From Takashimella koratensis (taxonomy: Eukaryota > Basidiomycota > Tremellomycetes > Trichosporonales > Tetragoniomycetaceae), in contig BCKT01000004.1 of NCBI GenBank assembly GCA_003116875.1, positions 1,897,243 to 1,961,242 of the forward strand: DNA of 64,000 bases, in the 5' to 3' direction. This document shows, piece after piece, positions 49,878 to 61,642 of this stretch. Numbering within the stretch: position 1 is the first letter of the stretch; the number at the start of each line of letters is the position of its first letter. The position numbers and the translations under genes are program-made. Under the pieces are notes generated by a model. It saw nothing but the letters and a program-made list of their open reading frames with translations, made no database searches and was not told the DNA's origin.

Positions 49878-50390
49878 GTTGCGGTTGTGGGGCCCTTGGG
49901 GTGTCTCCGGTGTCAGGGGTGCCCCATGGATATATATGCTTGCTCTCCACGGGATCCTACAGGAACTTCCCGACAGTCGGGGTGATGCGAGCCCGCGCCG
50001 GCGGATTCGTCGGTGGTGACAGAGCTTGGACGGGCCAGGCCGTCGACCTCATTCGGAAAACTTCAAGGCGTTCGGTTCGATCGCTCCCTCCACCCTTTTG
50101 CTGGAGTCCTGCGCTGAGATACAAATCGTCAACGGCTGAATCCCGTACCTTCGGCAGGGTTTCCGAGGTGAGCCGAGGAGATTTGGAAGCCGAGAGCTTG
50201 AAAACGCGCCGGAGTATGTGACGTGGAGTTTTACAGTGGGGTTTTGCACGGTCTTCACCGGTCTAATTACGATTTTTTTACCGACATACCCGACACGCAG
50301 CCGACACTCGGGGATCATTGATGTACCGGGCAATGGATTCGCGGTGAAAACAACGTCGTACCCAAGTTTGAGGTCCTCTCATCGTCAACC
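49878..50390. promoter_or_regulatory. Divergent promoter of sugar transporter and rhamnosidase
   Basis: 513 bp separate the two starts. A TATATATGC element at about 49930-49938 lies about 55 bp from the transporter ATG on the minus side. No specific operator was recognised. Confidence 0.45.
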
Positions 50391-52865
50391 ATGTCCGAGG
50401 CAGAGACAAAAACGATCTCGGCACTGCACAAAGCTTGGGTGTGGGTGCCGGGCTGGCAGGACTGTGCTCCAGACGGGTCGGCAGGGCGTGTTGTCACATT
50501 CACTCGCCGTTTCTCCCTCGACACTCTCCCATCCGGCATTTCAGCGCGGCTCTCGTTCACCGCCGACACCCGATACAAGCTCTATGTCAATGGGCACCGT
50601 GTCGCCGTGGGTCCTACCAGGAGTTGCGAGCGGCTGTGGTACTATGATACACTCGAATTGGCCCCGTGGCTGAAACAAGGCGACAACGTCGTCGAGTTTG
50701 TGGTCCTCCGCTTCTTCAGCAGCACCATCGCCGCGTTTCCCTTCGGCAGGACGGTGCTTCCGGGGCTGACTGTTACTGGTAAGGTAATGACGGGCGACAA
50801 GGTTTTGGTAGACCTCGTGACCGATGAAAAAGAGTGGAGCGCGCAAGTCGACAATGGCACGACATTCCCAACGAGCCTGCTCGACGACAAGTTCCTACAT
50901 GTGAGTAGTTGGAATGGAAGGAGCTCATTGGCAGGTTTACGAGCGCGTCTCCGTCGCTTCCAGCGAGAAGATTCGCCCAGAGCTGTACTGGTTCCCCAAG
51001 GGATACGAACGAACGGAGGTACATCGAACCCAGGGCGAGCTCAGCCCATGGCACCTGCAGCCGCGCATGATCCCCTTGCCCGAGGAGACCCAGGTCAAGG
51101 TGACCACGATCCGTGAGCTCGAGAGTACTGTCGCAGAAGCGGACTGGTCATCTTGGCTGAACGGGAGTGGCAAGGTTCGATTGCCCGCGGGAACGTCTCA
51201 TCACATCGTCGTACAGGCAGACTGCCATTCAACGGCATTTTTGCGACTCGAGTTCGTCGCGGGGTGCGCGGGCACCCTCAAAGTCAGTTACACTGAGGGG
51301 TACGAGATGAAGCCGACCTACTATCCCAACCGGCGCAACAAGGGCGACCGGCTCAAGCGCGAAGGACAGCAATTGATGGGACCGTTTGACCTCGTTGACT
51401 TGGCTTCACTGAAATCAACGAGTGGGGTCGTCATCTATGAGCCATTCTGGTTCAGGACATTCAGGTTACTCGTGATCGAGATCAACGCGACGAGCGACGT
51501 CGAGGCGGTATCGATTCAAGCTACGCAGACCAACTACCCTCTTCATGCTATTGCGCGGTGGATCGACACTCCAAGTACTGAGGCGATTTGGGATATCAGT
51601 GTCCGCACGCTGCGTAACTGCACTTTTGATGGATACTCGGACTGTCCCTTTTACGAACAGCTCCAGTGAGTCTAACCGAATCCGTCGCTGACCTCAGATA
51701 TACCCAAGATTCGAGGTCCAGTGGATTGTTCCACTACATGCTCTCGGGTGATGACCGACTCATGCGTCAGGTAATCCGGGGATTTGGCGTATCTCCGAAT
51801 CACGAGGGACTGGTCGAAGCTCGCTACCCGTCCCATATCCACCAATACATCACGGGTTTTGCGCTATTCTGGGTCTTCCAGATCCACGACCACATGATGT
51901 ACTTTGCCGACCGGGACTTTGTCCGACCCTTCCTCCCCGTCATCGACCGCGTTCTTGACTACTTCCATTCAAAGGTTGATCAACGCGGCCTGGTTTCGGG
52001 AATCCCTCCCCACCACTGGCAATATATAGACTGGGCGTTCCGCTGGGTCGGGACCGAGGATCACACTGACGGTGGTGTGCCTGTCGCGGGTAGGGCATCG
52101 AATACCCACACGTATTTCAGCATGCTCTACGCGGCGGCGTTGCAGCGGGCGCAGCAGATTGCTGCATGGGCTGGGCGGCCTTCCTTGTCGGAGGAGTACT
52201 CGCAACGTCGCGAAGTGCTCGTTGGTGCGATCCAACAGCTTTGCTTCGATGGAACAGCGTTTACCGACTCGACGGTCGACGCTAGTCAGGGTTATCCTTA
52301 CTCTCAACATTGCCAGGTGTGGGCGGTGATCAGCGGGGCGATCGAAGCAGACTCGGACAGCGCTCGCGACTTGCTCCGCACGGCCTTCAACCCGGCGAAA
52401 GAGTACACCAAATGCTCGTACACGATGATGCACTACGCCTTCCGCTCGTTCTCGCTCGCCGGAGTGTACGAGGAAATGTGGCCCACTGCTTGGGTCCCGT
52501 GGCGACAGATGGTAGCGAAGAATTTATCGACTTGTGAGGAGGACGAGGTGAGCCAGCGATCCGATTGCCACGCGTGGGGTAGTGTGGCGCTGTACGAGTA
52601 TCCAGCCGAGGTTGCGGGTGTCCGACCGCTGGAGCCTGGATGGGCTAAGGTTCTGTTTGCCCCGAGGCTGTCTCTGAGTGAGTCGATTGAGTGTCAGGTG
52701 GCCATGGGAAGGAGCAACGTTGCATCTGTGGGGTGGGTAGGGGATGGAGGGGGGAAGCGAGCGACCTTGCGGCTCAAGGTTCCCGTTTGGGTGGTGAGTA
52801 GGACCCCAGACGGGGTAGAGACCGACCACGGGCCAGTCACGGAGGTGCAGCTGTACGTAAAGTAG
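50391..52865 (+). CDS. Alpha-L-rhamnosidase (glycoside hydrolase family 78-like)
   Basis: Inverting glycosidase removing terminal alpha-L-rhamnose, for example from flavonoid or pectic rhamnosides. The ATG at 50391 starts MSEAETKTISALHKAWVWVPG. N-terminal beta-sandwich modules follow: FTRRFSLD, ARLSFTADTRYKLYVNGHRVAVGP, then after an intron near 50900-50935 ELYWFPKGYERTEVH. The catalytic (alpha/alpha) barrel begins near DGYSDCPFYEQLQ, joined by an intron at about 51668-51699 to YTQDSRSSGLFHYM. It continues HWQYIDWAFRWV and ends with the family-typical SDCHAWGSVALYEYPAEVAGVRPLEPGWAKVLFAPRL. The C-terminal sandwich ends EVQLYVK at 52865. Only two introns, far fewer than neighbours. No signal peptide, so probably intracellular, which fits the adjacent transporter importing a rhamnoside. 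Confidence 0.9.
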
Positions 52866-53214
52866 AGATAAGCTCCACTGCTTGAAGGATGCGTCGGATA
52901 TACATGTCTTGGATCATGTGAACGAGCAGCTATAAACCCGGAACGCATCATCGACGGTGATCGCCATGGGAGCTAAGGCCATCTTGGCACTGTCACGATG
53001 TGATGCAAGCCCAGCAGTTCTTGGCACTCAGGGAGAACGCTGGTATCGTGTGGTGCTGGAGCTAGGGCAGGCCTTGCCCGTTTCGGTAATTCTGGCGGTG
53101 GTGTTTTGGTGTTGGCGCGTTTATGGGAATCATCGATAAACGCTGCAAGCGCGTTAACCGTTGAGGTGATCAGGTTAAGTATCAGCGAATTTCAGTAATG
53201 ACTCGTTAAAGATC
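52866..53214. other. Short intergenic stretch
   Basis: About 350 bp. A 60-codon open frame at 52957-53139 starts with a proper-looking context but matches nothing I know, and it ends just before the next gene's promoter. Confidence 0.5.
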
Positions 53215-55466
53215 ATGTTTGAATACTGTACGGCTAAGCTACACCCATCAGAGGACGGTGAGGTGTTTCGATTCCCTTCGCGACGGTCGACGGTCTTCTC
53301 TGTTAAAGGAGCCGTTGCCACTTCTCAACCTCAGGCATGCCAGGTTGGGATCGAAATTCTTAACAAGGGGGGTAACGCGGGTGAGTGTGGCGTTTGGTAT
53401 CAGAGCTGATAGCCACGTAGCGGACGCGGCAGTGGCGACAGCTGCGGCAATGGCGGTGTGTGAGCCTTATAGCAATGGTGGATGTTGGCTTCAGGCTATC
53501 GCGGATCTTGTCAGGACTGGGTGGAGGTGTGTGACTCTTGGAGCTGGAGACTGAGTTCAGACATGTTTTGCTTGCATTTCGATGCCCGATCCAAACAGGT
53601 CGCAGGTGTCAATGGATCCGGGCGGTCTCCAAAGGGACTCACCGTGGAGCATCTTCGTGCCAATGGGATTACAGATCAGAAGGCGAGTCGCTTGGAGGCT
53701 CTAGGACTGACTGGCTAGATACCAATCACAGATATGAACGCAGTCACCGTGCCAGGTGCCGTCGCAGGCTGGTTCAAAACGCATGCCGAGTTCGGCTCAG
53801 GGAATCTGTCTATGGCGGAGCTCCTCCAGCCAGCGATCAGACTTGCCGAGGAGGGCGTCCCTACTCATGAGGTCAACAGTTCGATGGTGAGAGTCACGAT
53901 CATGGCAGATACTGACGCGTTCAGTGGATCAAGAGCGAAAAAGCTGTTGAATAGTGCATCCGAAGGAGGAAAGGCGTAGGTGCAAAGCTTTGGCGAAGCT
54001 CAAGGACTAGTTTATTGATGCCCGATGGGGTGCGTGCATGTTAGAACAACTTTGACCGTCCCAGACGTCTCCTCTCGCCTCACATATAATGACAAACATT
54101 TCGCTGGGCAACGTCCTTCGCGAGATATCAACAAAAGGTCTCGAGGGCTTTTATCAAGGTCGAGTTGCTGATGGTAAGAAGAGGTGTGGGATACAGCTGA
54201 GTTGCAGCCATTGTGGAGGTCGTGCAAAGGGGTGGCGGCTGCATGGTCCCAGAGGATCTAAGATCTGTGACCGCTGAGCTCATCCAACCGATCAAGTATT
54301 CCTTTCAACCCAGCTCCAAAGGGAAAGAAGGTGTCACTCTATGGGAAGTGAGTCTGACCAATGACTTCCGCGGCTGAGGATTGCAGTGTCCTCCTAACGG
54401 CCAAGGTTTGACAGCCTTGATCGCGCTGGGGATCATCGAACACGTGGAAGAGATTCACGGGATCAGTTTGCTGGACATGGAGCACAACTCTGCGTCATAC
54501 CTGCATGTCTGCATCCAGGCTCTTCGGATGGCGTTCGCCGATGGTAAGTTAAGCGTTTGATCATGCTAATTTCGACAGCACAGGAGTACGTCGGGGATTC
54601 CGACACTGGGTCGAGTATGGTTGACCGGCTGCTCGACGCTGTGAGTTATAATCGGGAGACTGCTGACGGAGCAAAGGCGTACTTGAAGAGCAGGGCGGAA
54701 ATGATTGATCTGTCCAAGGCTACTGAGGTCGAGCATGGTAATCCACTACACAGTTCGGACACAATTTACATATGCACTGCCGACAAAGACGGGAATACGT
54801 GCTCGCTCATCGCCTCAAACTATGGAGGTAAGATCCTTCACAGACATGCTGATGACGAAGGCTTCGGAACAGGTGTCGTTCCGAGGGACTGCGGCTTCGC
54901 TTTACAAAACAGGGCCGCCGCGTTCAGTCTCTCTCCCGGACAGGTCAACAGCCTCGAAGGAGGTAAACGACCCTATCACACGATCATTCCGGGACTGGTC
55001 ACAGTCGGGGACGAGCTATTGATGAGCTTTGGATGCATGGAAGGTGAGTCAATGAATTTAAAAGCCACTTATTCCAGGTTTCATGCAGCCGCAAGGCCAT
55101 GTGCAAATTTTGCTCAACAAGCTTCGCGGGTTCTCTGCTCAGGCTTCGGTGGACGCCCCACGTTTTTGCATCTCCTCTGGACTTCCTGATGTTGGCTCAA
55201 CGGCTGGCGACTTGAATGCTGAAGTCTGGATTGAAGAGGGTATTAGCGAGCAAGTGTTTCAGTCTTTGGAAGGTAGGCTTCTGGTCAGAATGTCACTGGA
55301 ATCTGCAGAGATGGGGCACAAAGTGGTTCGGGCACGGACCACAGAGGACCGCGGTATCCTTGGCAGAAGTCAGATCATCCAGGCCGTCCGTGACCCCAGT
55401 GGAAGACGAGTGTGGGCGTGTGGCTCGGATGGAAGAGGTGATGGGTTCGCGCTTCCCCAGATATAG
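53215..55466 (+). pseudogene. Gamma-glutamyltransferase (second copy), probably frameshifted
   Basis: Same Ntn-hydrolase family as the gene at 4465-6405. The ATG at 53215 leads to [61 protein letters not shown]. Three short introns are needed there. Next is GSGRSPKGL, then a GC-AG intron (53683-53718) into [22 protein letters not shown]. After the intron at 53887-53924 the expected [15 protein letters not shown] is out of frame by one base at an A5 run (53938-53942). All later exons fit: KALLMPDG|TSPLASHIMTN, VLREISTKGLEGFYQGRVAD, the probable catalytic Thr in [36 protein letters not shown]. The end is FALPQI. One extra base, real or from sequencing, is therefore the only lesion seen. Failure to splice that intron would also keep frame. 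Confidence 0.72.
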
Positions 55467-55781
55467 ATAGCTCTACATTTAAGATCCTATATTTATTTCC
55501 GATTGGGACGAATATGAAAGGCTTTGAGTGTTCCTGATAACTTGAGTGACCGCGAGAGCTCTTGCGGAAATAGACACTGGACGATGTCGATGTACACTAC
55601 TCAAATCGTCGAGCAACACGTCGCAAAGCCTTACGCAATAGCACTTCAGCTGTTTGAAGAACGCGGTAAGAACTTGCAAACACAGAATCGTCGTCTTCAC
55701 TGAGCGCTGGTATAGATGCATGATGGGCCCAGTCTTAAGACCCGAATGCAGTATGTGATCAATTTGTAGACTATCAAGACA
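55467..55781. other. Convergent 3' region, nothing recognised
   Basis: 315 bp between the gamma-glutamyltransferase and RidA stop codons. No gene or element was identified. Confidence 0.6.
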
Positions 55782-56354
55782 TCAATCGTGCAGAGCGACA
55801 CACTCAATCTCGATCTGCCCGTGCTTGGCAAAGCCAATGACCTGGACACACGTCCTTGCCGGGCGGTGGTCCTCGAAGAACTAGCAGACTTGTTAGACGA
55901 GGACGGGAGTATTGCGAGGACACTATAGTCAGAACTCACCTCAGCGTACGCCGCGTTCATCTCATCCCACAGCCGGATGTCTGTGATGTAGCAGTTGCAC
56001 TTGACGACCAACGATTTGCGAGAGCCCGCAGCGTGAAGCATCATTTCGATTCTTTGCAGAGCGTGAAGCTGGAAAAGAATGTCAGCATGGATGAAACAAA
56101 GTTTCAAGTCACATACTGTCTGCTGCCTGATACCTGGCGCGGCTTGGAGGGTGACCGGGTCGACGCCGACCTGACCTTGGATGAAGACGAAGCCGTTTGC
56201 CTTGACGGCGTGGGCTAGCGGATTAGTCGGAGGATTTTGGCAACTCACTAATGGGGACGTGAGGCTTGTTGAGACCCGCCGCTTCGACATTGTAAAACTC
56301 CATGCGGGCGAGGTCCTTGGCCTTCTGCTCGGGGGAGGTGTAGATGAGAGACAT
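55782..56354 (-). CDS. RidA/YjgF/Rid-family protein
   Basis: Small protein of the Rid family, which removes reactive enamine/imine intermediates formed by PLP enzymes, or related activity. The ATG at 56354 starts MSLIYTSPEQKAKDLARMEFYNVEAAG. Further exons: AHAVKANGFVFIQGQVGVDPVTLQAAPGIRQQT, LHALQRIEMMLHAAGSRKSLVVKCNCYITDIRLWDEMNAAYAE, and FFEDHRPARTCVQVIGFAKHGQIEIECVALHD. The Arg in RPARTCVQV is the conserved substrate-binding residue. The stop is at 55784-55782. Four short introns give about 140 residues, normal for the family. It is divergent from the amino-acid permease with 266 bp between, which suits a shared role in amino-acid nitrogen use. Confidence 0.9.
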
Positions 56355-56535
56355 GCTTGCTGGATGGGATAGAGGATGAAAGAAATGAAGATGTCAACCT
56401 GTCCCGGCTAAGTATGCGGGCTGTAAAAGACCGAACCGTTTTTAGACGCCCTAAGCGGTTCTAACCGCGACCCTCGTCATTGGTTCGGCCAAGAGATGCT
56501 AGGAATCTCGCCAAGCCGTGGAGCGCGTGCTCCCT

Positions 56536-56553
56536 GATAAGAGACAGAGATAA
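56536..56553 (+). promoter_or_regulatory. Two close GATA motifs upstream of the amino-acid permease
   Basis: GATAAG at 56536-56541 and GATAA at 56549-56553 lie about 70-85 bp before the permease ATG. Fungal nitrogen-catabolite GATA factors bind such HGATAR pairs. Function here is inferred from the permease target. Confidence 0.45.
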
Positions 56554-56620
56554 ATGGTGACACAAGCGATTGCTCTTTCCCCGTTGTCTCTTTCCCCAAA
56601 CCCCACATACTCTTCTCACC

Positions 56621-58784
56621 ATGGATAGAATCGATTCCAAAGGTAAAGACGACGTGATTGTCAACCAGCCTATCGCGCTGGATGAATTCCCCGACAGTGC
56701 GACCAGGCTTGAACAGCAAGGTCTGAGCATCGACGAGATCGAGGCCAAGGGCGGTTACGCTCTTCAACGCAATCTCAAGGTATGTTGACGGCCATCTGTG
56801 GGAAATTAACGTCCGCAGGCTCGACACGCCGCCTTCTTGAGCTTGGGTGCGGCGCTGGGCACGTGAGTCTTAGTCGAAGAGTTCACCTGACGCCACTCTC
56901 AGTGGTCTACTGCTCGGTACTGGTACGACTCTTGCCCGTGCAGGAGGTGTTGGCATGTTCCTGGGTTTCCTCTTTGTCGGAACCCTCTGCTATGGTACCA
57001 TTGTAGCCTTGGGAGAGATGGCGGCTTTCTACCGTACGTGTTCTGGACCAGCCGTGCTAAGACTTAGCCACTCAGACCGGTTTCCCTGGACACGGTAAAC
57101 GTTTCGTCAGTCCTGCGTTTGGAGCTGCGTTGGGATTCATCTACTGGGCAAAGTATGTTGATCCTTGGACTTGGCTGATAGAAGATACGCTATCAACTCG
57201 CCGACCCAGTTCGCCGCTTGCTCCGTTGTAATCAACTACTGGATTCCTAGTTCCAAAGTGAACAATGGAGTTTTCATCGCCATCTGCATCGTAGTCATTG
57301 CGATCGTTCAGGCCCCCGGTGTTCGTTGGTTTGGCGAGTTTGAGTTTTGGGCGAGCAGCTTTAAGATTATCGTCCTGTGCGGATTGATTATCATGGGGAT
57401 TGTGCTGGATCTTGGTGGCGGGCCCAACCACGATCGCATCGGATTCCGTTACTGGCTTGATGAGTATGTTCGGGGGAGGATGTCGCTGACATCAGGCCGT
57501 TCTCTCACTACTTGTACCAGAACAAGCTGGGTGTTTTTCTCGGGTTCTGGAGTGGGCTCGTCAACACTACCTACTCGTATGCGGGTACGGAGACGGTCGG
57601 TATTGCTCTGGGCGAGATGAAGAACCCGGTCAAGAATGGTGCGTGGGTGGGGAATGAGAACTGACGGACAGTACCTCGTGCCGTCAAGGGAGTCCTCTAC
57701 CGTATTGTCTTCTTCTACATTGGCTCGGCACTCATCTTGGGGATGTTGGGTGAGTCATAGTGTTGGTAGGGCTAACCCAAGTTCCTGGAAATTCGCCCCT
57801 TTTGCTAGAAGCCAACAGCAAAGCGGCGAATGCCAATGCTTCTCCTTGGGTCGTGGCGATCAACCAAGCGGGGATCTCTGTCCTTCCACACATCGTCAAT
57901 GCTTGTATTCTTGGTAGGTGTGGGACTGAAACATGCTGACCCGATTTTAGTTTTCGTGCTATCTGCTGCTGGAAGTGATGGTAAGTGGGTCTGGATGTAC
58001 TCTGTTAACGACAGTCTACATCAACTCGCGCTCGCTCTATGGATTGGCTCGTGATGGGAACGCTCCGAAGTGTAAGTGAGCTTGTCGGAGGAGCTAATGG
58101 AAGTCCTCATGCGCACCAACTCCCGGGGGACCCCGTATGTTGCGCTTGGAGTGACCTTTGCGTTCTGCTTGTTGGCTTTCACCGCCACAGTCCAATCGGC
58201 GTACACTGTTTTTAAATGTACGTCACAGGGTGAGAAGCAAGCTGACGGTACAGACTTTGTTAGCGCGGTGACGCTGTTTGCCACCATCACTTGGGTAAGT
58301 GTTGACCAGAAAGAGTTGGAAAGACCTAACACCGATAGCTTGGAATTCTCTTTGCACACATCCGATTCATGAAAGCCTGCAAGGTGCAGGGGTTGAACCG
58401 CGCGGACCTCCCCTTTACCAGCAATCTCAACCCATACCTGAGCTACTACGCATTGTGAGTTGTCAATTGGATCGGCTGACGAGGTAGTGTGGGAACGCTT
58501 GTGGTCTCCATTTTCAAAGGCTTTGACGCTTTCACTCCCAAGGTATGTCTTCTCCGAGATCAGGCTAATCCCAGTTCAACGCGACGTCTATGGTAACCAA
58601 CTACGTCGCCTTCCCCACCGTTGTGATTGCGTTCATCTGCTACCGGTTGTACTACAAAACGGGAATGTTGAAGGCCGACGAGATTGATCTCACGACTGGC
58701 ATCCAGGCGTTCAGGGATGAGGAGGAGGAGGAGACCAGGTACGAGGGTCGCTTTGGGTGGCTCAGGACTATGTGGTCCGCGTGA
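56621..58784 (+). CDS. Amino-acid permease (YAT family)
   Basis: Plasma-membrane proton/amino-acid symporter of the fungal YAT group. The ATG at 56621 starts MDRIDSKGKDDVIVNQPIALDEF and ends its N-tail with GGYALQRNLKARHAAFLSLGAALGTGLLLGTGTTLARAGGVG, the segment 1 substrate loop assembled over an intron near 56863-56903. Then GTLCYGTIVALGEMAAFY, FPGHGKRFVSPAFGAALGFIYWAK, YSYAGTETVGIALGEMKNPVKNVPRAVKGVLYRI, INSRSLYGLARDGNAPK, NSRGTPYVAL and LFAHIRFMKACKVQGL. The cytosolic tail MVTNYVAFPTVVIAF...RYEGRFGWLRTMWSA ends at 58784. Twelve or more introns cut it, several exons under 60 nt. General amino-acid specificity is likely, but the exact substrate is unknown. Confidence 0.92.
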
Positions 58785-59079
58785 GGTGTAATTGGGTTGT
58801 GTTTGCAGCTTCGACGCACTACCTAGACGTCTAAGATAGTTTGATTGCAAGACGAAGAAGAATCGATCGAATGAAGTTGTGACTAGTACACCCCGATGCT
58901 TAGGGGGGAGGCAAAGATGAAGTCGCCGCCACTTTACGCGATGCGTACGTGCAGCTTTTTCGCCTCAGCAATCTCAATCCGCGCTTACCGCGTTTACCCC
59001 GCGTATTTAAAACTCTTGTTGCAGCTGCTGACGCTGCACCCGCACCGGTCACCAATCATCCACGAGTACTTCGACGGTC
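58785..59079. other. Intergenic stretch
   Basis: About 295 bp between same-strand genes. CGTATTTAAAACTC at about 59001-59014 is AT-rich and about 70 bp before the next ATG, so possibly a core promoter. Nothing else seen. Confidence 0.5.
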
Positions 59080-61176
59080 ATGAGTTCCTCAGCGCCATCA
59101 CCGAGTGGCCTGGCTCAACGAAAGCGTCAATGGACTCAACGTAGCAGAGCCGGCTGTTTGACTTGCAGGGCGCGTCGTAAACGGTGCGACATGGCGAAAC
59201 CTCAGTGCGACAACTGTAGTAAAGCGTGCAAGGTCAGTGACTGGGGTTCTCAAACTTATTGTTCAGGTTTGCGAGTGGCCGGTACCTCAACGCCACAGTC
59301 TTCAAAGAATCGCATCGGCGCCTGCAGGACGTGGCTCCATGACCAGTCAAGACGCTGCCCAAGAGGATTTGGGGATGGTCGGAGGCGACATGATGGCAAT
59401 GTTTTCGACAGCGAACCTGACCCCCGGCGTCGCTCACCCCAGCTCGTCTATCGATCCTTTAATGGCTGGTCCCTCCACATATGCGTCATCCATTCCCGCG
59501 GCGCCTGTAGAGCCCCTGGGACCGACACTGGCCCCAGCACTCGGCACGACCACTTCTCCGGCCACCTGGAATCACGACTCTGGGTACGACGTGGACGCTC
59601 TCATGAGCCTTATCAATGAAGTGGGTGCTCTATTGTATAAAAACTCACCTTAGACCGGGCTTCAAAGTCTCTCGCAAGACTGGGAGCAGTCGGACACGGC
59701 GGCGTTTCTGGCGTCGTTGTCGTGTGACCCGACTTCGTTCACCCCGGGGTCATTACCCCTCAACCCTTCTAACGATCCAGCGGCCATGTCTTTAAACACG
59801 TATCTGTCCGATAACGACCAGAGTGATCTGTTCAATCATTACACTCATTCGCTATCACGGCTACTTTCTTGTACGGACCCGGGTATGCCCTCTGGCTTCG
59901 AGCAGGTCGTCACGGAGATGAGGGGACCAAGTACATCGGCATGCGCTCTGCACTTTTCCATACTCGCGGTGGCAGCGCGTCATCTGGTCAACCAGGGCAA
60001 GTTGAGGTATGAGAACGTCGCGGAGAGATTGTCCAAATCGGCTAAAACGATGCTGGAGACGTCGCCAGTGTCGCTGGACATGTCGCCAGTGTCCTCGGAA
60101 GACGGCGACAGGGAACAGTTGGCGTCCCTTGCTGCGCATCTCACTTTAGTTCGGTATAAAGTGAGTGGCGGTTAGCCAGAGCTGAGACAGATTCTCCGCG
60201 GTGATACTCGCGAGTATGATGACTTGATCAAGCCTGTACGGGCTCTCGGCACGTCATTGTTCCGGACAACCCCTCCGACGGGATCAGTCAGGTATCACAT
60301 GTAGGTAGTGGTGTAGCCGAGCTAACGACAGTTTTGAGAATTTGGTGTATCACGACATGCTTGTGAGTGAGGTTTGTGTTCGAGCTGACCTCAGGCGGCA
60401 TCTTTTGTCGACCGAGAGCCCGTGGTCTCAGGAGAGGTGCTGCAAGCGACCGCAGAGCAAGCGTTTGAAACGGTTTCGACAGTCACTGGGATTAGTTTTC
60501 CCATTTTCAGTCGACTCTACGCCATGCTCGGGATGGTACGAGAGCGTCGCGCGAGGCTGAAGAAGGGGATCGTTCGGCTTGGGGTGTGGGCGGATGAGAG
60601 GCTGTTTGATGTTATCCAAGATGCCCAAAAGTGGGAGCACGAGGTTAACATGGAGAAGAATCGGCTTCAGACGGCCGTTGATGGTGAGTTAGAGCGTGGC
60701 GAAGCTGATTTTAGCCCGCCCGGGTCTCGCGTCGCATCAGTACCTCCACGAGGCGTTGCGAATAGCGTCGCTGCTGCACCTGAGATCAAGTGTATACTGC
60801 GAAGCTCCGCAGAGCTTGCTCGTGCGCTTGCTTGTGAGGCAGTCGTTGTCGATCATGGAGGCGATGATGAGGACGCAGCGTCCTGGTATCTGTTCTCTTC
60901 ACTACGCCGTGTTTATAACGGGGATCAGTGCTGCGGCGGGGCCCGCGGAAGAGAAGGATGGCTCTGGTGACCGCGCGAGGGTTAACAAGCTGTATGATGA
61001 GTTGATGTGAGTGCGTGGAAGATGTCGCTGACGGCAGCGAGCATTTTTCGTCCCTGAACGTCGCCAGGTCTCAACAGATTGTGCACGCCGTATGGGATAG
61101 GAATGCCGAGGGATCAGTCTATGTCAACTGGCTTGATATCGTCCAGGAACGAGAGTGGGAGTTGTATCTGGTGTAG
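59080..61176 (+). CDS. Zn2Cys6 transcription factor with fungal_trans_2-like domain
   Basis: Predicted nuclear regulator. The ATG at 59080 starts MSSSAPSPSGLAQRKRQWTQRSRAG, then C-LTC-RARRKR-C-DMAKPQ-C-DNC-SKACK-V-C, where the last cysteine comes from the exon after 59266. A Ser/Pro-rich linker to about residue 150 follows, then the helical domain: DQSDLFNHYTHSLSRLL, PSTSACALHFSILAVAARHLVNQGKLR, HLTLVRYK|ELRQILRG. Later pieces are SGEVLQATAEQAFETVSTVTGISFPIFSRLYAMLGMV and, across an intron at 60684-60716, RPGLASHQYLHEALRIASLLHLRS. The last exons, RARVNKLYDEL|IEHFSSLNVARSQQIVHAVWDRNAEGSVYVNWLDI, end WELYLV with TAG at 61174-61176. It sits between an amino-acid permease and a siderophore-type transporter and could regulate either. 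Confidence 0.88.
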
Positions 61177-61642
61177 GTGTGGATTCTTCGGGCCAGGTCC
61201 CCCGATGAGTTCCACCCGACGATCTTTTTTCGTACCTGGTGACACGAATTCTGTATCTGCCCCAGTCGCTGTTTGCGTATGGAAGCAAATAACAGAAGCG
61301 AACCCAAACTTGGGAACATGTGTGACCTGACGATCCACGTAGTCGGTTCTACTGCGCTTTCCTGAACTCCGCAGCACCAAGGCCTGGGTCGAGTGTCTTG
61401 TCGGTATCTTGGCGCAAGACCAGAAGTGGTAGATCGGCCGATAGGCAATGTCAGCCAATCGCGGAGGATTTCGGGCTGTGATGTCGGCCGCATCACCGTG
61501 ACGGCCGCAGTCATGGCGGGCTCTTGCCCCTTTCGTTAATCTGATAAACGTTTTCAAACCCAAACAACCCGCTCCACAAATTTTCTCACACTTAAGCACG
61601 CCCCGTTTTTCTTCCCCTCTCTCCATCCACTTCTCTACTAAC
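61177..61642. other. Promoter region of the siderophore-type transporter
   Basis: About 465 bp. Apart from the iron-GATA match at 61539-61547 there is a C/T-rich leader directly before the ATG. No gene is visible in it. Confidence 0.6.
61539..61547 (+). promoter_or_regulatory. Exact iron-repressor GATA motif ATCTGATAA
   Basis: ATCTGATAA matches the ATCWGATAA consensus recognised by fungal iron GATA repressors (Urbs1, SreA, Fep1 group). It lies 96 bp before the ATG of a siderophore-transporter-like gene, the position and context expected for iron control. Confidence 0.65.

Noticed and set aside
53460..53575. Missing GLGGD block in the second gamma-glutamyltransferase
   Set aside because: Two short introns (donors GTGGAT and GTGTGT) restore NGLGGDMF exactly.
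54020..54110. Apparent second frameshift in the second gamma-glutamyltransferase
   Set aside because: Using the donor after GATGGG (GTGCGT...CCCAG) makes the exon run TSPLASHIMTN in frame; no lesion is needed.
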